Below are positions 21,694 through 34,044 of a stretch of DNA of 64,000 nt, in pieces. The stretch's first letter is position 1, and every line of letters starts with the position of its first letter. The position numbers and the translations under genes are program-made. The notes beneath the pieces were generated by a model. It worked only from the letters and a program-made list of their open reading frames with translations, had not been told where the DNA came from and searched no databases. The DNA is from Ectocarpus siliculosus (Eukaryota; Sar; Phaeophyceae; Ectocarpales; Ectocarpaceae), in contig FN649734.1 of NCBI GenBank assembly GCA_000310025.1, positions 896,112-960,111 of the forward strand. Direction: 5' to 3'.

Positions 21694-24589
21694 GCAAGCT
21701 CAATGGTTGTTGTCCAGCTGTTGCTTGAGTTTCGCTTTCGTACACGTCTGCATATGACGATGTGCTTTCGTGTATGCGTCCGTCCCATCAATTCTGGCAC
21801 CAGCCTACACACGTTGAGGTTAGTAGTGTACGTTTGACGTGTCAGCATGGGTGACACAGGAGACAGGTCGTGCCATTGAAGATGGTGCGTATTGTTGGAG
21901 ACATACACCCGACGTTCACCTTGGTGCTTCTCTGCCGCCGCACTGTTGTCAGCTCACCCTCGAAAAACAGATACATTTATCAGCCCTTACAAACTATGGG
22001 TTGGTTTATGGCGTGCACCTCAGGTTTTCTGGCATCTCAACGTCAGAACTTCTCAGTTCAGTTTTGGCGCAAATCGCCCATCACGAGCTTCCTTCGACCT
22101 AACGCTGTTCTTATTCGGTACCGTCTGACCCTCCGTGTTGCTGTGCTTATGGCTGTCATGCTCGGTCCTCGGATCCCTGTCCTGGCAGTGCTATCGCTTC
22201 GTTAAACCTATGGGATGCTATACCAGCCGGCCGTCAAGGAAGACATAGCAGGCATCTGTAGGAAGCATCTCACCATGCTTTGGGAGGCTGCGTCTGCTAA
22301 AGGCCAAGGGCGCTTTATTGATCACCGGTCAGGAGAGGCATTGTTATTTTCCTGTCTGCGCATTCCGGGATCTTCGTTTCGCGGGGACTATTTTAGCTAC
22401 TTTTGCCGTGCGCGGGACCGGAAATTTGTACAGGGAACTAGTAGTTTCAGACTTAGAATTAGATCCGAGGCGAACCAGCTCGAGCTTGATGGTTCTGACA
22501 AGAGGGGGCTCCGCAGATTGCTGTTCACCAGGCCGTGACGGTTGCTGAGTTTCTTGCACTTGTTCGGTGGCCGCGGCGAAATAGCCCCGATGCCGCCGCG
22601 ACCTGAGCGTGGCCTGGTTGTTCGTTTAGTCCCATGCGACCACAAGGTGGCGAAATGTTGGGAAACCTGGTTGTACCCTACCGAACGCACTTGGCCTTTG
22701 TACAACACCCTAGATGCTCAGGTTTTCGCTATACTATCTCCATCGAAACGTTCTCTGGTAAGGGTTAAGGGTGTGCGCTTGTTCTTGAGTTTTGTCCTGT
22801 CAATCGGACTGCGCACATCGAGCAGATCATGGGTAGTAGCGCACATGCCCCGTTTGAGTCAAGATACCGAGTGGACCAGAGGGTCGAACTTTGCTGTTCG
22901 GCACTCTCTCCATACACGGCACGTATCTTGAGAGTGCACCCAAGCAGGCAGGTCGCGCTGAGGCTAGAGTCTTGTCATTGACCACGGCCTTCGTCAACCG
23001 GTACTTCTAATTTTGTACATACCACACTGTGTACTCAACCCGTGGCGCATGCGTTCCTCGCTGAGGCCTGTGTTCATCCTGAAGCAACTTTGCCTGCGAC
23101 CACCCTTCAAATGCACAGAATCGGGCGACGTACTATGTGTGTACTTTACTTCCGAGCTTTGCGTTCCTCGCTGGTGCCTGTGTCCATCCCGAAGCACCTG
23201 TGCCCACGTCCACCCTTAGAACACTCAGAATCGGGCGATTCACTACTTCAGTTCAAGCTCCGTGTCCGTGTACCGGGTCGTGGCGTACAGCCTGCCTAGC
23301 AACCTCGCTGCTCAACGTGACCTCGATTCTTCAAGTGTAGGATCAAGGATCAACACCGTTTGGTCTCCTTTCGCAACCTCCAAACATAACTCTTTGGCCA
23401 AACGAGCGCCTGCGCTTTGAGGAAGGCAGCACATACGAGGCGTACGATGCACGGTCCTCAGCTCGTGCGGAACAGCAGCTACACATCGCGAACTTCGTTT
23501 TCAGTGCGACCACTCAAAGCCACTGCTGTTCCAGGTTATCAGGGCCTCCAGGTCAAGTCGACCCGTCCGCCGCACTGACATGAATCGGCTTTAGACTTGG
23601 TCCTGAAGGCACTCGATGGACATGAAAGGACTATTACTTTTCCACCCGTGAGAAAACACGAAGGTGTTGTTCATGTTCACAGGCGGATGTCGCATTCGCC
23701 CTTCATCTTCCTCCGGAGCTGCATCTTGGTCACCATCGGTATGTCTGCGCGCGAAACATTTTCAAACCGGAGTTTCATTGTTACCAAGGAATTTCGAAGG
23801 ACAACTATTGGATGGGGACGCAAAGTGGTGATTGCGCTGTTGTCTGAAAGCGGCAAAGTGCGTACGTCGACGACAAAAAAAGAGCTGGGCTTTCGGTTGC
23901 GTTTGGATCGCCGCTCCTTTTGGCAGAGCTGCTCCCTGCACATGCTATGCTGACGAACCAACGTGAGAGACCACAACAGCCGCAAGAGAACCACGAAGAT
24001 ATATACCGCCAGGAATGGAACACGTACCAGAGCGTTAACGATTGTACGACATACGTGAACGGCCCACATTGCAACACCGCGCCGCTGGCACAGCTTTGGT
24101 TTTGTGAAGGGTCAAGGCCAGGAGAACATGGTATCCTTCTCCTACACTGTCATCCTCTGCTTCCGTTCTGTATTCCCCAAGTCATTGCTCCGTTTCAAAG
24201 AGCAACGAACGCTCATTCCGCGTTGGCGTTTTTTACTTCTAGCTCAGCCGCCTCCTTTTCTAGAATGCAAGTATGGTTTTCGTTGTATTGATGTTGTCGT
24301 TGCTAGAGCAAAAACAAACCGCCAACATATGGTGCCGTGATCAAGCCAGAGTCTCTCACAACGAATGACGAATACAGTACACGTGTGAAAATGCTTTCAA
24401 ATTTCCTCCTCGTGCTCCATCTACAGTCTGCCACTTAAATAGCGACCGAGCCCACCAAGTTGTCACGTTAGACGGCTCAGGAGTAACTGGTCAGATGAAC
24501 ATCGTGGCACTGTGCTATGTATCTCCGTAGAGCGAATCGATTTGCCGGGGGGAGCGGCCGCATTCTCCCGAAAAATCAATATGATCTCC
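21694..24589. other. Region without a supported gene between Rad7-like exons and the LRR gene
   Basis: About 2.9 kb. Downstream exons of the Rad7-like gene were sought here and not found. Contains the 110-bp tandem duplication at 23051-23245. Other open frames are short and unsupported. Confidence 0.45.
23051..23245. repeat. Diverged tandem duplication, ~110-bp unit
   Basis: Copies start at 23051 and 23161, each beginning GCGTTCCTCGCTG. They share CCTGTGT(T/C)CATCC(T/C)GAAGCA, then CCACCCTT and AGAATCGGGCGA, with perhaps 20% divergence by eye. Confidence 0.85.
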
Positions 24590-27500
24590 TCACGCTCTCT
24601 GCCTGTATCTGCGGCTAAAGCCGTGCTCACATTTCAGCTCTTTGTTGTCCTTGAGCCAAAGGTTTTCCAAAAGATGCAAGGCCCCCAGGGCCTGAGGGAT
24701 GTTTCCGGACAGGTTGTTCTTGTTTAGCCAGAGGCTCACCAGCCCCGAAAGCGATCCTAGTTCCTTTGGAATCTCGCCTGCTTGGCAGTGGAAAATAACG
24801 GATGTTGGGGGCATTTCTTGTCAGGAAATTTATTCTGTACGGTCTCCGTTGGTCGGGCCACGATAGGCATGGTGCATCCCAGAGACAGACGTGGCGATAG
24901 CGCTGAACCAACTGGTGCCGGCGATGCCCAAACCTGCCAGTGAAACCAAGCCAGTAAAGTCACGTAACCTTCGTGCACATGTTGGGCCCTATGCGGCTCG
25001 TACTAGCAATACAACGCAAGAGGTCATACACGGGGGAAGGTCTTGGGGCGGCAGCTCGCTTGGTTGAGGTCAGCTGATGTCTGCGATTTACTATTTAGTA
25101 TCGGACCCCAAAACGGAAAATCATCTACTATGTGCCGCGCACTCCAACCTATTATGGCAGCGGCATCGCCAGCAAGACAGCACCATGCTGATCGCGCCCT
25201 GAACTCACAATCTTCGGCCTTCAACCACTTTCTACCGAACAAGAGACTGTATCCAACCACGCAAAGTTCAGTAGCTGATACCCCAAGTAGTTAGCGGTAC
25301 TTCCAGCTTAAAACATACATCACGACGCCGATTTCGACGCCAGAACGCACGTGATACAAAGGCCCTTTCTCTGACGAGGGGGCCTCAAAATAACGGGCGG
25401 ACAAGGCTCACCTGCAAGCTCATTTCCGTTCAGCTTCAGCACCTTCAAGTTAATGAGCTGACCAAGTTCGCACGGAATGGCACCTACGGTGAAGAGCCAG
25501 TCGGTCAGACGGGCAATGGAGAGGGGAAAAAAATGAAAAAATGGAGTGTTGGTCTAAGATGGTATCATGGTACGCTCATTGCTTCAGAAACGTTGCGAAA
25601 AACAAACATGCGGGTCGCGTGCGGAAACGCGCCAAACGGTAGCCAATGAAGGGTATGCATCCACCGCCGCAGCCCTTCCAGCCGTAACGCCATTGTGACC
25701 ACGTTTGCGTCATGACTTGTTACTCCAGATGTTGGTCGCGCGCGAGTGAAAGCATCCGTCGCTATCGTGGGGCCTACGGAAACCGGCAGCACGATGCCAA
25801 CCACGGGAGGCGTTTCGTGATACCCCACACCGACTTCGGATTGCCCTTCCATGTGTTGCCGGACGTTGTGCTCCCGCTAGCTTTCTTGGCAACTTGGTGT
25901 GGGTCTACGTACCAGAAACAAGAACACTATGCGACAACCTGACCTCCCAGTGCTTCGGCCCATACATAGGTACGTGCAAGGAAGAGTCGCTGTATGACTA
26001 CAGAGGCAGAGCCCTACACACCAGAAAGCATGTTGTCCGTCAGCCGTAGCACTTGCAGTGAACCAAGGCGGCCCAGGGCGGCAGGAATAGACCCTGCAGT
26101 TCGAGGGAAAGAAGCGACGTCGAGGAAGAAAAATGTGCAGACATGTAAATCCTTAGCAACAACCCTGTATCCAGACGGCACATGCACAGAAGAACGACAC
26201 AGCTTATCGTGTTCGACGTCTGCTCCTGCCTTGCCATACCGTTCACGGCAACCTTGGGTAAGCCTAAGCTCGCTCTGTAGTGGTCTACAGTAGGACAAGA
26301 AGCTCGCTCTGTAGTGGTTTACAGTAGGACAAGCCCGTCACTCTTGAAAAACGTCCTCAGACGACGACGAACCAAGCCTTGAGCGTGCCCCGTACCTGTG
26401 AGCTGGTTTGAACCGAGGCTGAGCTCCCTCAACTCGCTGAGAGCTCCCAGTTCTTCGGGGATGGGCCCTGCGCGAGCCGGAAACATCGACAAGGGAACGG
26501 GCATCCGTTGATCGCACCATGAAAGTCGGATGATCGCACTGCTTGTGGGTTTCGTCTCGGAGTGTGGCCGATAAGACCCATGTCCTGCCCACGCGCTGGC
26601 AGGGTGGATGTCGCGCACACCCTACGGTACAAGCTGCCTGTCCTCAGTACTTCCTCTTGCGATATAGAAGACGCGAATTCGTCAGCGTACCTCCTATTCT
26701 GATATACTGCATGGCGGATGATAAATCGAAGCATGCAGCTCTTGAGGTACAAGAACGTAGCCGTGCTCACAACCCTTGCACCCAGAAAACGCTGCCGAAG
26801 GCACCAAGACTGAACATGCGGAGCTTAGCACTACGTACCCTTCGAATTTGCAAAAATAGGCGATCGACGACACTCTCTATAATGCAGCCATACACCCTCA
26901 TCGGATTCGCACACCCCACCAAACGGACCTGATAGCTGATTGTGATATAGGTCCAAGGTCCTTAATTGCCTTAGTGCCCCAAATTCCGGTGGGATCGTTC
27001 CTGTCCAAAGCCACAAGCATTCGGGAAGCTATTGTGAGCCGAAAACGTGCGCCAAGCAAAGTCGGTGTTCCTGGGTGACAATACTTCGGTCCAAGAGCTG
27101 AAACAGTGCTCACAGTATCGTGCGCAGCATACGCTTGGCTTCCTGAAGTCGATCTCAGTGTTTCCGTCTCTTCCGAAAAACACACAACGAGTTACCCGGT
27201 GTTGTCTCGCCGACCAACAGTCTTCCAACGTATCCCGGCTTAACGTGCTTAGGTCCTGCACGTAGTCGCTTCATGTCCAACGAACGGAGCCAAGAGAACC
27301 TCTTCGTGTCTCATACTTCAATTTTTCATGATGAATGACTGCACGTGCTTTAAGCCGATAGCCCAAGCTGCAAAACATAGGACAATACATCGTAATTGCG
27401 GCTTGATCCATAGACGCGAGAACTTGTGGACCCTACGTGCGAAAAGCTGCGAAAAGCTGAACGTGTTAGGAATCGTCTCGCCGTAAGCCCTAGGCCACGA

Positions 27501-28473
27501 TCAACATGCGCGTGCACCGCACACAGCATTTACGTCCTGCCCCTGGGAAAATCTTCATTGTTCGCCTGATAGTGGGAAGCTCTAGGCTTAACGTCTTGTC
27601 GCATTGAACGTTTCCGAACTGCATTCTCGGGGGGGATGGCTAAGTTCGAAGGACCTCCTCACTTACCGAATAATTGGTTGTGCCCCAGGTCCAAGTACAG
27701 CAAGCAGGACAGGCTTCCGAGCTCTTGCGGGATGAATCCTGTTGGTTGAACGTGTGAGATATACATGCCGTGTTTAGGGTGATGTCCCGCGTGGAAAGTG
27801 ACTTCCAACACCAATACCGCACCTTCATATTCGATAAATGAGCAGTGCCCTGCTTGTTCGTTCGCAAGACCTGTGAAATCAAATAGGGTAAGGATTGAGT
27901 CGCCACGGGATTGGCAGACAGGTTTTCTCTCTGAGGCGGGATTTTCAAGCTACCACCTCTGTCATACAAAACCTTGAACCACGGTAGCATTGCGCACTCC
28001 CTCTTCCCTGCACGAGTGATTGGGCTGCTGTCGGGGTTGCATTGGTTACGAGTCGGACGTAGACTCCCACGAGCTACAGTAGCTCACCATGTTTCAGGTA
28101 CCGCCCCCCCCACACGCTCAAGATCATTGATACATACATACGAAACCCGTTCTTCGTGTGCATCCGTCCACGACTGTGGGAAATGTTTCCAATTCTCCCC
28201 TTGGCATTAAACACTCGTCCGGGACCCATCCCCAAAACCTTCGTGAGCGGGAACAACCGGCGGCCAAGGGAAAGCAGCCGTTGCACCTACCCATAAGTTT
28301 GCACAGGTAAAGCTTGAGACCGACGACCCTCTCGCCCTGTACAGCCACGCCTGACCACCTCTCCAGCGGATCCTGAAGCCCCCAGCCCTCCCAGGGTCCC
28401 CCGTCACCTCTCAACCATGCGCGGCCATTGGTATGGTGGTGCAACACGAGGAGCGGCGCCTTGTCGTCCTCGT
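24590..28473 (-). CDS. Plant-type LRR protein with one repeat per 72-nt exon (5' exon missing)
   Basis: Leucine-rich-repeat protein, candidate recognition or adhesion protein. The N-terminal cap exon is 28473-28291, with LLVLHHHTNGRAW, a W-rich segment and then RWSGVAVQGERVVGLKLYL. Five single-repeat exons follow at 27738-27667, 27000-26929, 26467-26396, 26093-26022 and 25483-25412. A terminal exon, 24777-24590, carries two repeats and ends in TGA. Every middle exon is exactly 72 nt with phase-1 introns splitting the Gly codon. Together they form 24-residue repeats of the xIPxELGxLxxLxxLxLxxNxLxG type. No upstream ATG exon was found: the open frame left of the cap exon has only non-ATG starts, and the acceptor TTGCAG at 28474 implies a further exon. 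No membrane segment or kinase, GTPase or Roc domain was seen. Brown-algal LRR genes built this way have been linked to exon shuffling of candidate pathogen receptors. Confidence 0.88.
26267..26334. repeat. 34-bp tandem duplication in an LRR-gene intron
   Basis: AGCTCGCTCTGTAGTGGTYT plus ACAGTAGGACAAG(A/C) is repeated at 26267-26300 and 26301-26334 with essentially one internal difference. It lies between the LRR exons at 26022-26093 and 26396-26467. Confidence 0.9.
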
Positions 28474-29560
28474 CTGCAATTGAATACACAACGCCACTTC
28501 CTAGGGTGTTGACAGTACGGCACGCAAGAATGTGGACCACGCAGAAAACAAATTCAGCCCCCTTGTTGTAGGACCCTTGTCGACGATATGGCCTACTCCA
28601 TGTTGTAAATGTCCTTGAACCACGTCACCGCCGCAAACGGTCCCAAGTACCCGGTATTCTCTGCATGTGTACTGTAGTGTGCGCACTGCTCTCAGATATT
28701 TGGCGCTGCCACAGCAGTTGGCTACTGCAGGCAAGGAGGGCCGTTCAAACGCATGTTGCACCGTTCTCGCTGGCGTATAGCGTCGCTAGGATGACAATTG
28801 GGGTCTCTGCTGCACGACAGCATGCTCACGTGTGTGTAAGCCCAGACAGTGCCGGTTCGACAAGAAAATCATACTAAGTCAAAACATGTGTCTCTTCCGG
28901 GTATCTCCATCGCTAGAAAGGGGCGAACGGCTGATTGCATGCCTACAGTACGGGCAGCAGACTTCCTTGGGTTGATGCTGGTGGTACAATGGTAGTTCTG
29001 CGCTACCGCCGTACAGCAGTAGAAACTCGCCGCAATACAAGTCGTTGGACGGACGTACCTGTTGGTTTACCTTCAACCGCAACCGCAATTGGAAGCGCGG
29101 AGCTCGCCATTCTAGTTGCTCCCCAGCAATGCAAAGTGATGCCGCGTAGGCTGGCCTAGTAAAGCAAAACAAAGGGCGTGCGGGCCTCTGTCAAGAACTT
29201 CTGTCTGCTATCAAGAAAAATCTGTCCAGCCCAATAGAGCGGACGCATGCCGTTGCTTAGATAGATTGGAGGCCAACCTCCCATACATGAGGGTCCAACA
29301 AAAACAAATTAAACTATTTTCGCACGAAGCGCGAAAAGAAGGGGCGGAGAGAGGCATCAAAGCGTAGATAGATATGGACGAAGCCTACGCCACCGCAGAG
29401 GTCACCAGTGCACACTCTCACACCTCACCCGACACCACCAGTCAGCCAGGGGATGACTGAGAGCGCTGTTTAGCTCTCATAATCATCAGCTACATGTAGC
29501 TGCTGCTGTTGCTGCTGCCGTGCAGGATGCGCGTGTGTGCACTTGCTTTCCTGGCTATCG
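28474..29560. other. Upstream region of the LRR gene
   Basis: About 1.1 kb that should hold the missing first exon and promoter of the LRR gene. The frame entering the cap exon stays open to about 28560 but without an ATG. No unambiguous start exon ending in phase 1 was found. Confidence 0.45.
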
Positions 29561-30130
29561 CTGCTAGCAGCGGGCAACGGGCTCTAAACGTCGCCCCCGA
29601 TGCCTCCTACGATGTGTATACAAGTATTTGGCCGCCCTTGGCCCACAGCGTCGTGTGCGTCTCACTTGTCTCTGTTTCGGGGGTACTTCTGTGGTGAAGC
29701 AAAGATCGGCCTGCAGGCGAAGACAGGTCGCAGACAGATTTGACTTGTGTACCCTCGCATGTTCCCTCGCTTTTACGCTGCTAGCAGCAGGCCTCGGGGT
29801 CTAAAACTAGCTTCCGACGCCAGCCATGTTGTGTGCCTTTGGCCGGCCTTGGCCTACAGCAGTGTGTACGTCTCGTTGTCTCTGTTGTGGGGATGCGTCT
29901 GTGTGGGAAGCTCCAAAGATAGGTAGGTTGAGTATAATGCAGACGGACCGCATATTGACTTGCGTGGTCACTCGCTTGTTTGTGCTGCCGACAGCAGGCA
30001 ACGGGCTGTAGGAGTCACACCCAACGCCTCGTATGAGGTGTGCCTTTGGCTGCCCTTGGACTACAGCAGTCCGTATGCTACTGTGCTGGGTGTCTCGTAC
30101 GGTGTCTGCGTGGTGTGTGTGGTGCTGCTG
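29561..30130. repeat. Diverged ~216-bp tandem repeat, three units
   Basis: Units begin at 29561, 29778 and 29994 (CTGCTAGCAGC / CTGCTAGCAGC / CTGCCGACAGC). Each shares CAGGCAACGGGCT-like, GCCTTTGGC(C/T)G-like and TGTCTGTGTGG-like blocks at matching offsets. The spacing is regular (217 and 216 bp), while the sequences have diverged considerably. Confidence 0.8.
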
Positions 30131-31798
30131 TGCAAGAGGATTTTTGGGATTCTCCCGAGAGCGTTGTGCCCATCGCCCATTCATCTGTCCCTGTCTTGCA
30201 AAATGTCTTTCAAAATCGACGTGTGATTGGTGGGAGATGGGTATCTACCCGGCTCTACCCCTCTAAAACATTGGTAGATAATTGTTGGAAGTTCTCCTGT
30301 GTCTTGCAACAAAATTGCCGTATGAATGGGTGCTCCGCCAGATTGGACGCACACACCAATCGCTTATCCAACACTGCTGTAACATTTGGCAAAGCGTGTC
30401 AGTTTTGTTGCAGTGCTCGTTCCCCTACAACAGATAAAACGGGCCTGTGTCTTGGGCACGTCGATTTGCTGGCACTCATAAAGAAGAAGCTTGCCACGTT
30501 TTTTATGATGTCTTGGATCTGTTGAAGTTCGCACATGGCGAGGACCCCGAACGCTAGTCGTTCTACTGTTGTAGATGTGCGTCGTTCCGAAACACGCAAC
30601 GTAGGAGGTGATGTGCATCCCACAAGGCTTCCTCCGTCAACCGAGGCAGTCAGAACCTGCACAGCGCAGCTAGCTCCTAGGATTTTTCGGCACAGCTCTC
30701 GGGGACCCTCGTGCTTGGCGACAGCGCAAAAGGGCAACGCTAAGCGTGACTCAACAAACACGCAAACGGGGAAACCACGGAACAATTTGTTACCGAGTGA
30801 CACACACAAACTCACCCTCCGCTCTTCTTCGCAATCGCCGAAGAGGGCTGGCCTTGAATACGTACTTCAGCCCTCGTGATTGTTCGTTTGTGCTGCTGTG
30901 CTGGCGTGAAGCACCAGGTGCTACGTAGGTCAAGCGTCAAGCGTCAAGCGTCAAGCGTCAAGCGTCAAGCGCATCAATTCAGACGAACTTCCACTTTTTC
31001 GAGCTCCAAGAACCAGGTTCACAACTGCGGGTTCCAGATCAGAACCTGGTTCAGTCGATAGCAGTCAATCTCAAATGTGCTGTCACGCTGTCACTGCTGT
31101 GTCATGTCTGCACGCAAGACGCCTGGTTTGCATGTCTGTATATCTGTTTGTGCAGAGCTGGCATACAGGGAATTCTTTCGGACTCCACAACAGGAACAAT
31201 ACACACAACATCAACCCAACATCAAGCGAGGAAATTCCATTTCGTGATCTCAGGTTTTCCGGTTTAGATTTATCTGTTGGTCGGTGAGTTCTGGACGCGC
31301 GAGTCGGGGAGCCCGGGGCCACAAAGAAAGGGCGTAACACCCTTCGGCGGTGTCTTCGTTACACTATAATCGTCGACCGCGCTAACCGGCATATACATTC
31401 GGGACGTCACACGTTTCGTGTGACACGTGGGGGGTATATACAATATAGCCTAAGCTCGAATGTCTCAAGAGTACGAAGAGGTTCTCGAGCATATATACTG
31501 TATGTAGTGCTGTGTTTGAGGGACCCAATCGTGAGACACAAACAGGAACATCTGCTTCATGCATCTCACACGCTGACACGCTAAGAGACCATGGCCCAAG
31601 GAGGATGAGCAGCAGGTGGATGGGGGGCAAACCACGACGGCAACGACCTCTATGATCCGCACGAAGCCTTTCTACAACCGACGCACAGACTAAACCTTCA
31701 CTTCGGCCAAGACGACAACCTAAGGAGAGGCCCCAATCAATACGGATGCCCGTGGGCATCGGCGGTGTGGTATCCCCTTATCTGCCCCGACGAGGAAC
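30131..31798. other. Intergenic region with a heptamer microsatellite
   Basis: About 1.7 kb with no supported gene. It contains (GTCAAGC)6 at 30929-30970. Several short ORFs occur on both strands, none with recognisable features. Confidence 0.5.
30929..30970. repeat. (GTCAAGC)6 heptanucleotide repeat
   Basis: Six perfect tandem GTCAAGC units, followed by GCATCAATTC. Confidence 0.93.
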
Positions 31799-32598
31799 AT
31801 GACTGATGTCGTGGTGAAGGTACTGGACATTCACGACGACGGCGCGGACGTGTGCTTCAAACACTTGCCGCCAACCCCCCTCCCGCAAGGGTACCCACCC
31901 TGACATCGTGCTCGCGAATGAAACAGAGGCGCGAAGCAAACGGAGGGTACGTCCGATATCGCTGGTTGCCAGATAACAGGCGCGTGGCATGAAATGAAAC
32001 ATCAAGGGAGAGCACGAGGACGACAAAAACGGTTTGGTCGGTCTGATCATCATGCCTCTGCTGCTCACGAATGAGGAGCAGAAAGAGGCCAGAGCGGAAA
32101 CCAGGCGGAAATACGCTACCGCTACCAGCAATAAACGGAAGAGGTGCAGTTAACAAGGGCAAAAGCTGTTCACCGACATCCACGCGGAGCCCGTCCAAAG
32201 AACGGGGTTGCCGTTTTCCATGCAAGCCAGAACAACTCGAGATGAAGGATTTGCTCGTTGACCTCGCCACCAACCCAAGAGGCCCCCCAGGTTTTCACCA
32301 ACGGCGTGGAGCTGTCCCGTCTCCTCTACCCGGACATGCAACTTCCGCAGCTCAGCTCAGGAGCAAGGAAACTCCTCACGCCGCCGATCATAGACCGTAT
32401 ATTCTTCAAGGAGGCACATGGAGAAATTAGGTTGGCGCTCCACGACAGGAATTCTGGCGGCGACGAGGACGATGGAGAAGGGCCTAGACCAGGGAGAGCA
32501 GGGCATGGGCCCGCTTCAATTCACGGCGGACCTCGTTCGAGATGCAGGAGGCCGGCGCCCAGAACGAGATGGAAGCAGGAAACGACGACGCCATGTAA
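31799..32598 (+). pseudogene. Frameshifted remnant of an unrecognised ORF, probably repeat-derived
   Basis: Protein-like blocks lie in the same orientation but in alternating frames. They are TDVVVKVLDIHDDGADVCFK (31802), LTNEEQKEARAETRRKYATA (32064), LFTDIHAEPVQRTGLPFS (about 32165), PEQLEMKDLLVDLATNPRG (32227), VFTNGVELSRLLYPDMQL (32291), IIDRIFFKEAHGEIRLALHD (32388) and QFTADLVR then EMQEAGAQNEMEAG. The last ends at a TAA at 32596-32598. At least one stop (near 32150) and several frameshifts separate them. I do not recognise the family. The collinear, charged, well-spaced blocks argue for a decayed gene, plausibly a transposable-element ORF, rather than chance. Confidence 0.5.
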
Positions 32599-34044
32599 AA
32601 AGGGCAACAGGCGTAGGCACAGCGCTTCGCGCGACGAGTGCGCCAAACCTTGTACCGGCAAGCAGGCATTCCCCGAGGCGCCGCGCAAGTACAACAAATA
32701 GCGTAGTCGTGAACCCTCGCTCTTGCTTGTGTATTTTTTTGCCGCTGCCGAATGCATAGGGCCACGCAGTTTTCGCCTCTGTTGTGTAGAAATTTTGTTG
32801 CCTATGCCGTACAAAATACATCAGCGCGTGTTCTGCTTCTCTCTGCAAGAGCTTATTCGCAAAGCACACACACATACCGCTGTGTACAGCTACCACGCGA
32901 CGCAAGATCTGAGCAACACAGAGAGACACCTACCCGCCACGTGTTTGTACGAGCGACAAGGCTCGCTGGCATCCTGCGTCTCTGCACCCGGGAACAGCCT
33001 GCGCGCTGCAGTTGCAGAGACCAGGCCAATTTCTTTGCAAGCAAGGGTCTGCAGGCCTCAAGAAGAAAAAAGAGTAAGGGTCGCACCTCCCTCGTATGAG
33101 TAACAAACGTATTGCATTGCCCGCCGTGTTTGGCAGAAATTCCCCACCACGCGCTCCACAGTACCTCTCTGCATGGAATATTGACAACGTTTTCAAGAAA
33201 TGCCTTCAAAGCACAAATACAGCGTGCCACACCCTACCTTGCCAACTGAGAACACGGGCTGCTCCCAAATCCAAGTGGGAAACTGATTCCCGGTACACGC
33301 AATCCCGACAAAGTTGTTGCAGATGGTCGGGCATCCACGATACTTACGAACCTTCCCTCCAATCTCCTCTTACAACAAATTTCCGCGTTCTTTCTACACC
33401 AAACCCACCTACCACGAATAAGGTCGCCTTTTACACCGTTCAAAATTGTACCGGGGGCAATTCTCGTGGCAAAGAACTACGAGAACATACCCTTAGCGGA
33501 GTATTCGCCACGAAAAGTAACACTCAAAACCTCGAGACCTCGGCACACTCACGTGTGTCAATTCTTGCACCAGCCCACACACCTTTTCCGTCTACGTTTC
33601 TGAAGCATCGGCCGGGTTCCATGGGTGACGGAAATGTGCTCTTCCGACCGACAACAACGAGACGCCATGCCACCTGACAACATACTCGACACCAACGATT
33701 GGGTGTGCAATCTTGTTCCATATCACTAACTGCTGCGAGACGTCTCATTCCGCCTGTTTGGTGGCCCGAACAATTGCGCACGCACGCCCCTCCTTTACCA
33801 CCTGCGGTTTGCAGAACAAAGCGTTGGGGGAGAGGACGAGGAGGTAGTTTAGCCACTGCGTTGGGAAAGGAGTATTAATGGCACGTACGTCTTCAGATGG
33901 TGAGGCGCAGAGAAAAAAGGGGGGGCTCGCTTTGGGTTCGTGGTGCGTGCCTCGAGAGGCAGGGTCTCCACCTTGACGCAAGAAAAAAGCCGAAGACGAC
34001 CGCAACGAAGTTTTTTGGCGACGAATAGCCACTGGTGAGGATTG
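32599..34044. other. Intergenic region downstream of the methyltransferase gene
   Basis: About 1.4 kb. It probably includes the 3' UTR of the minus-strand methyltransferase gene at its right side. No supported coding feature or repeat was identified. Confidence 0.5.
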
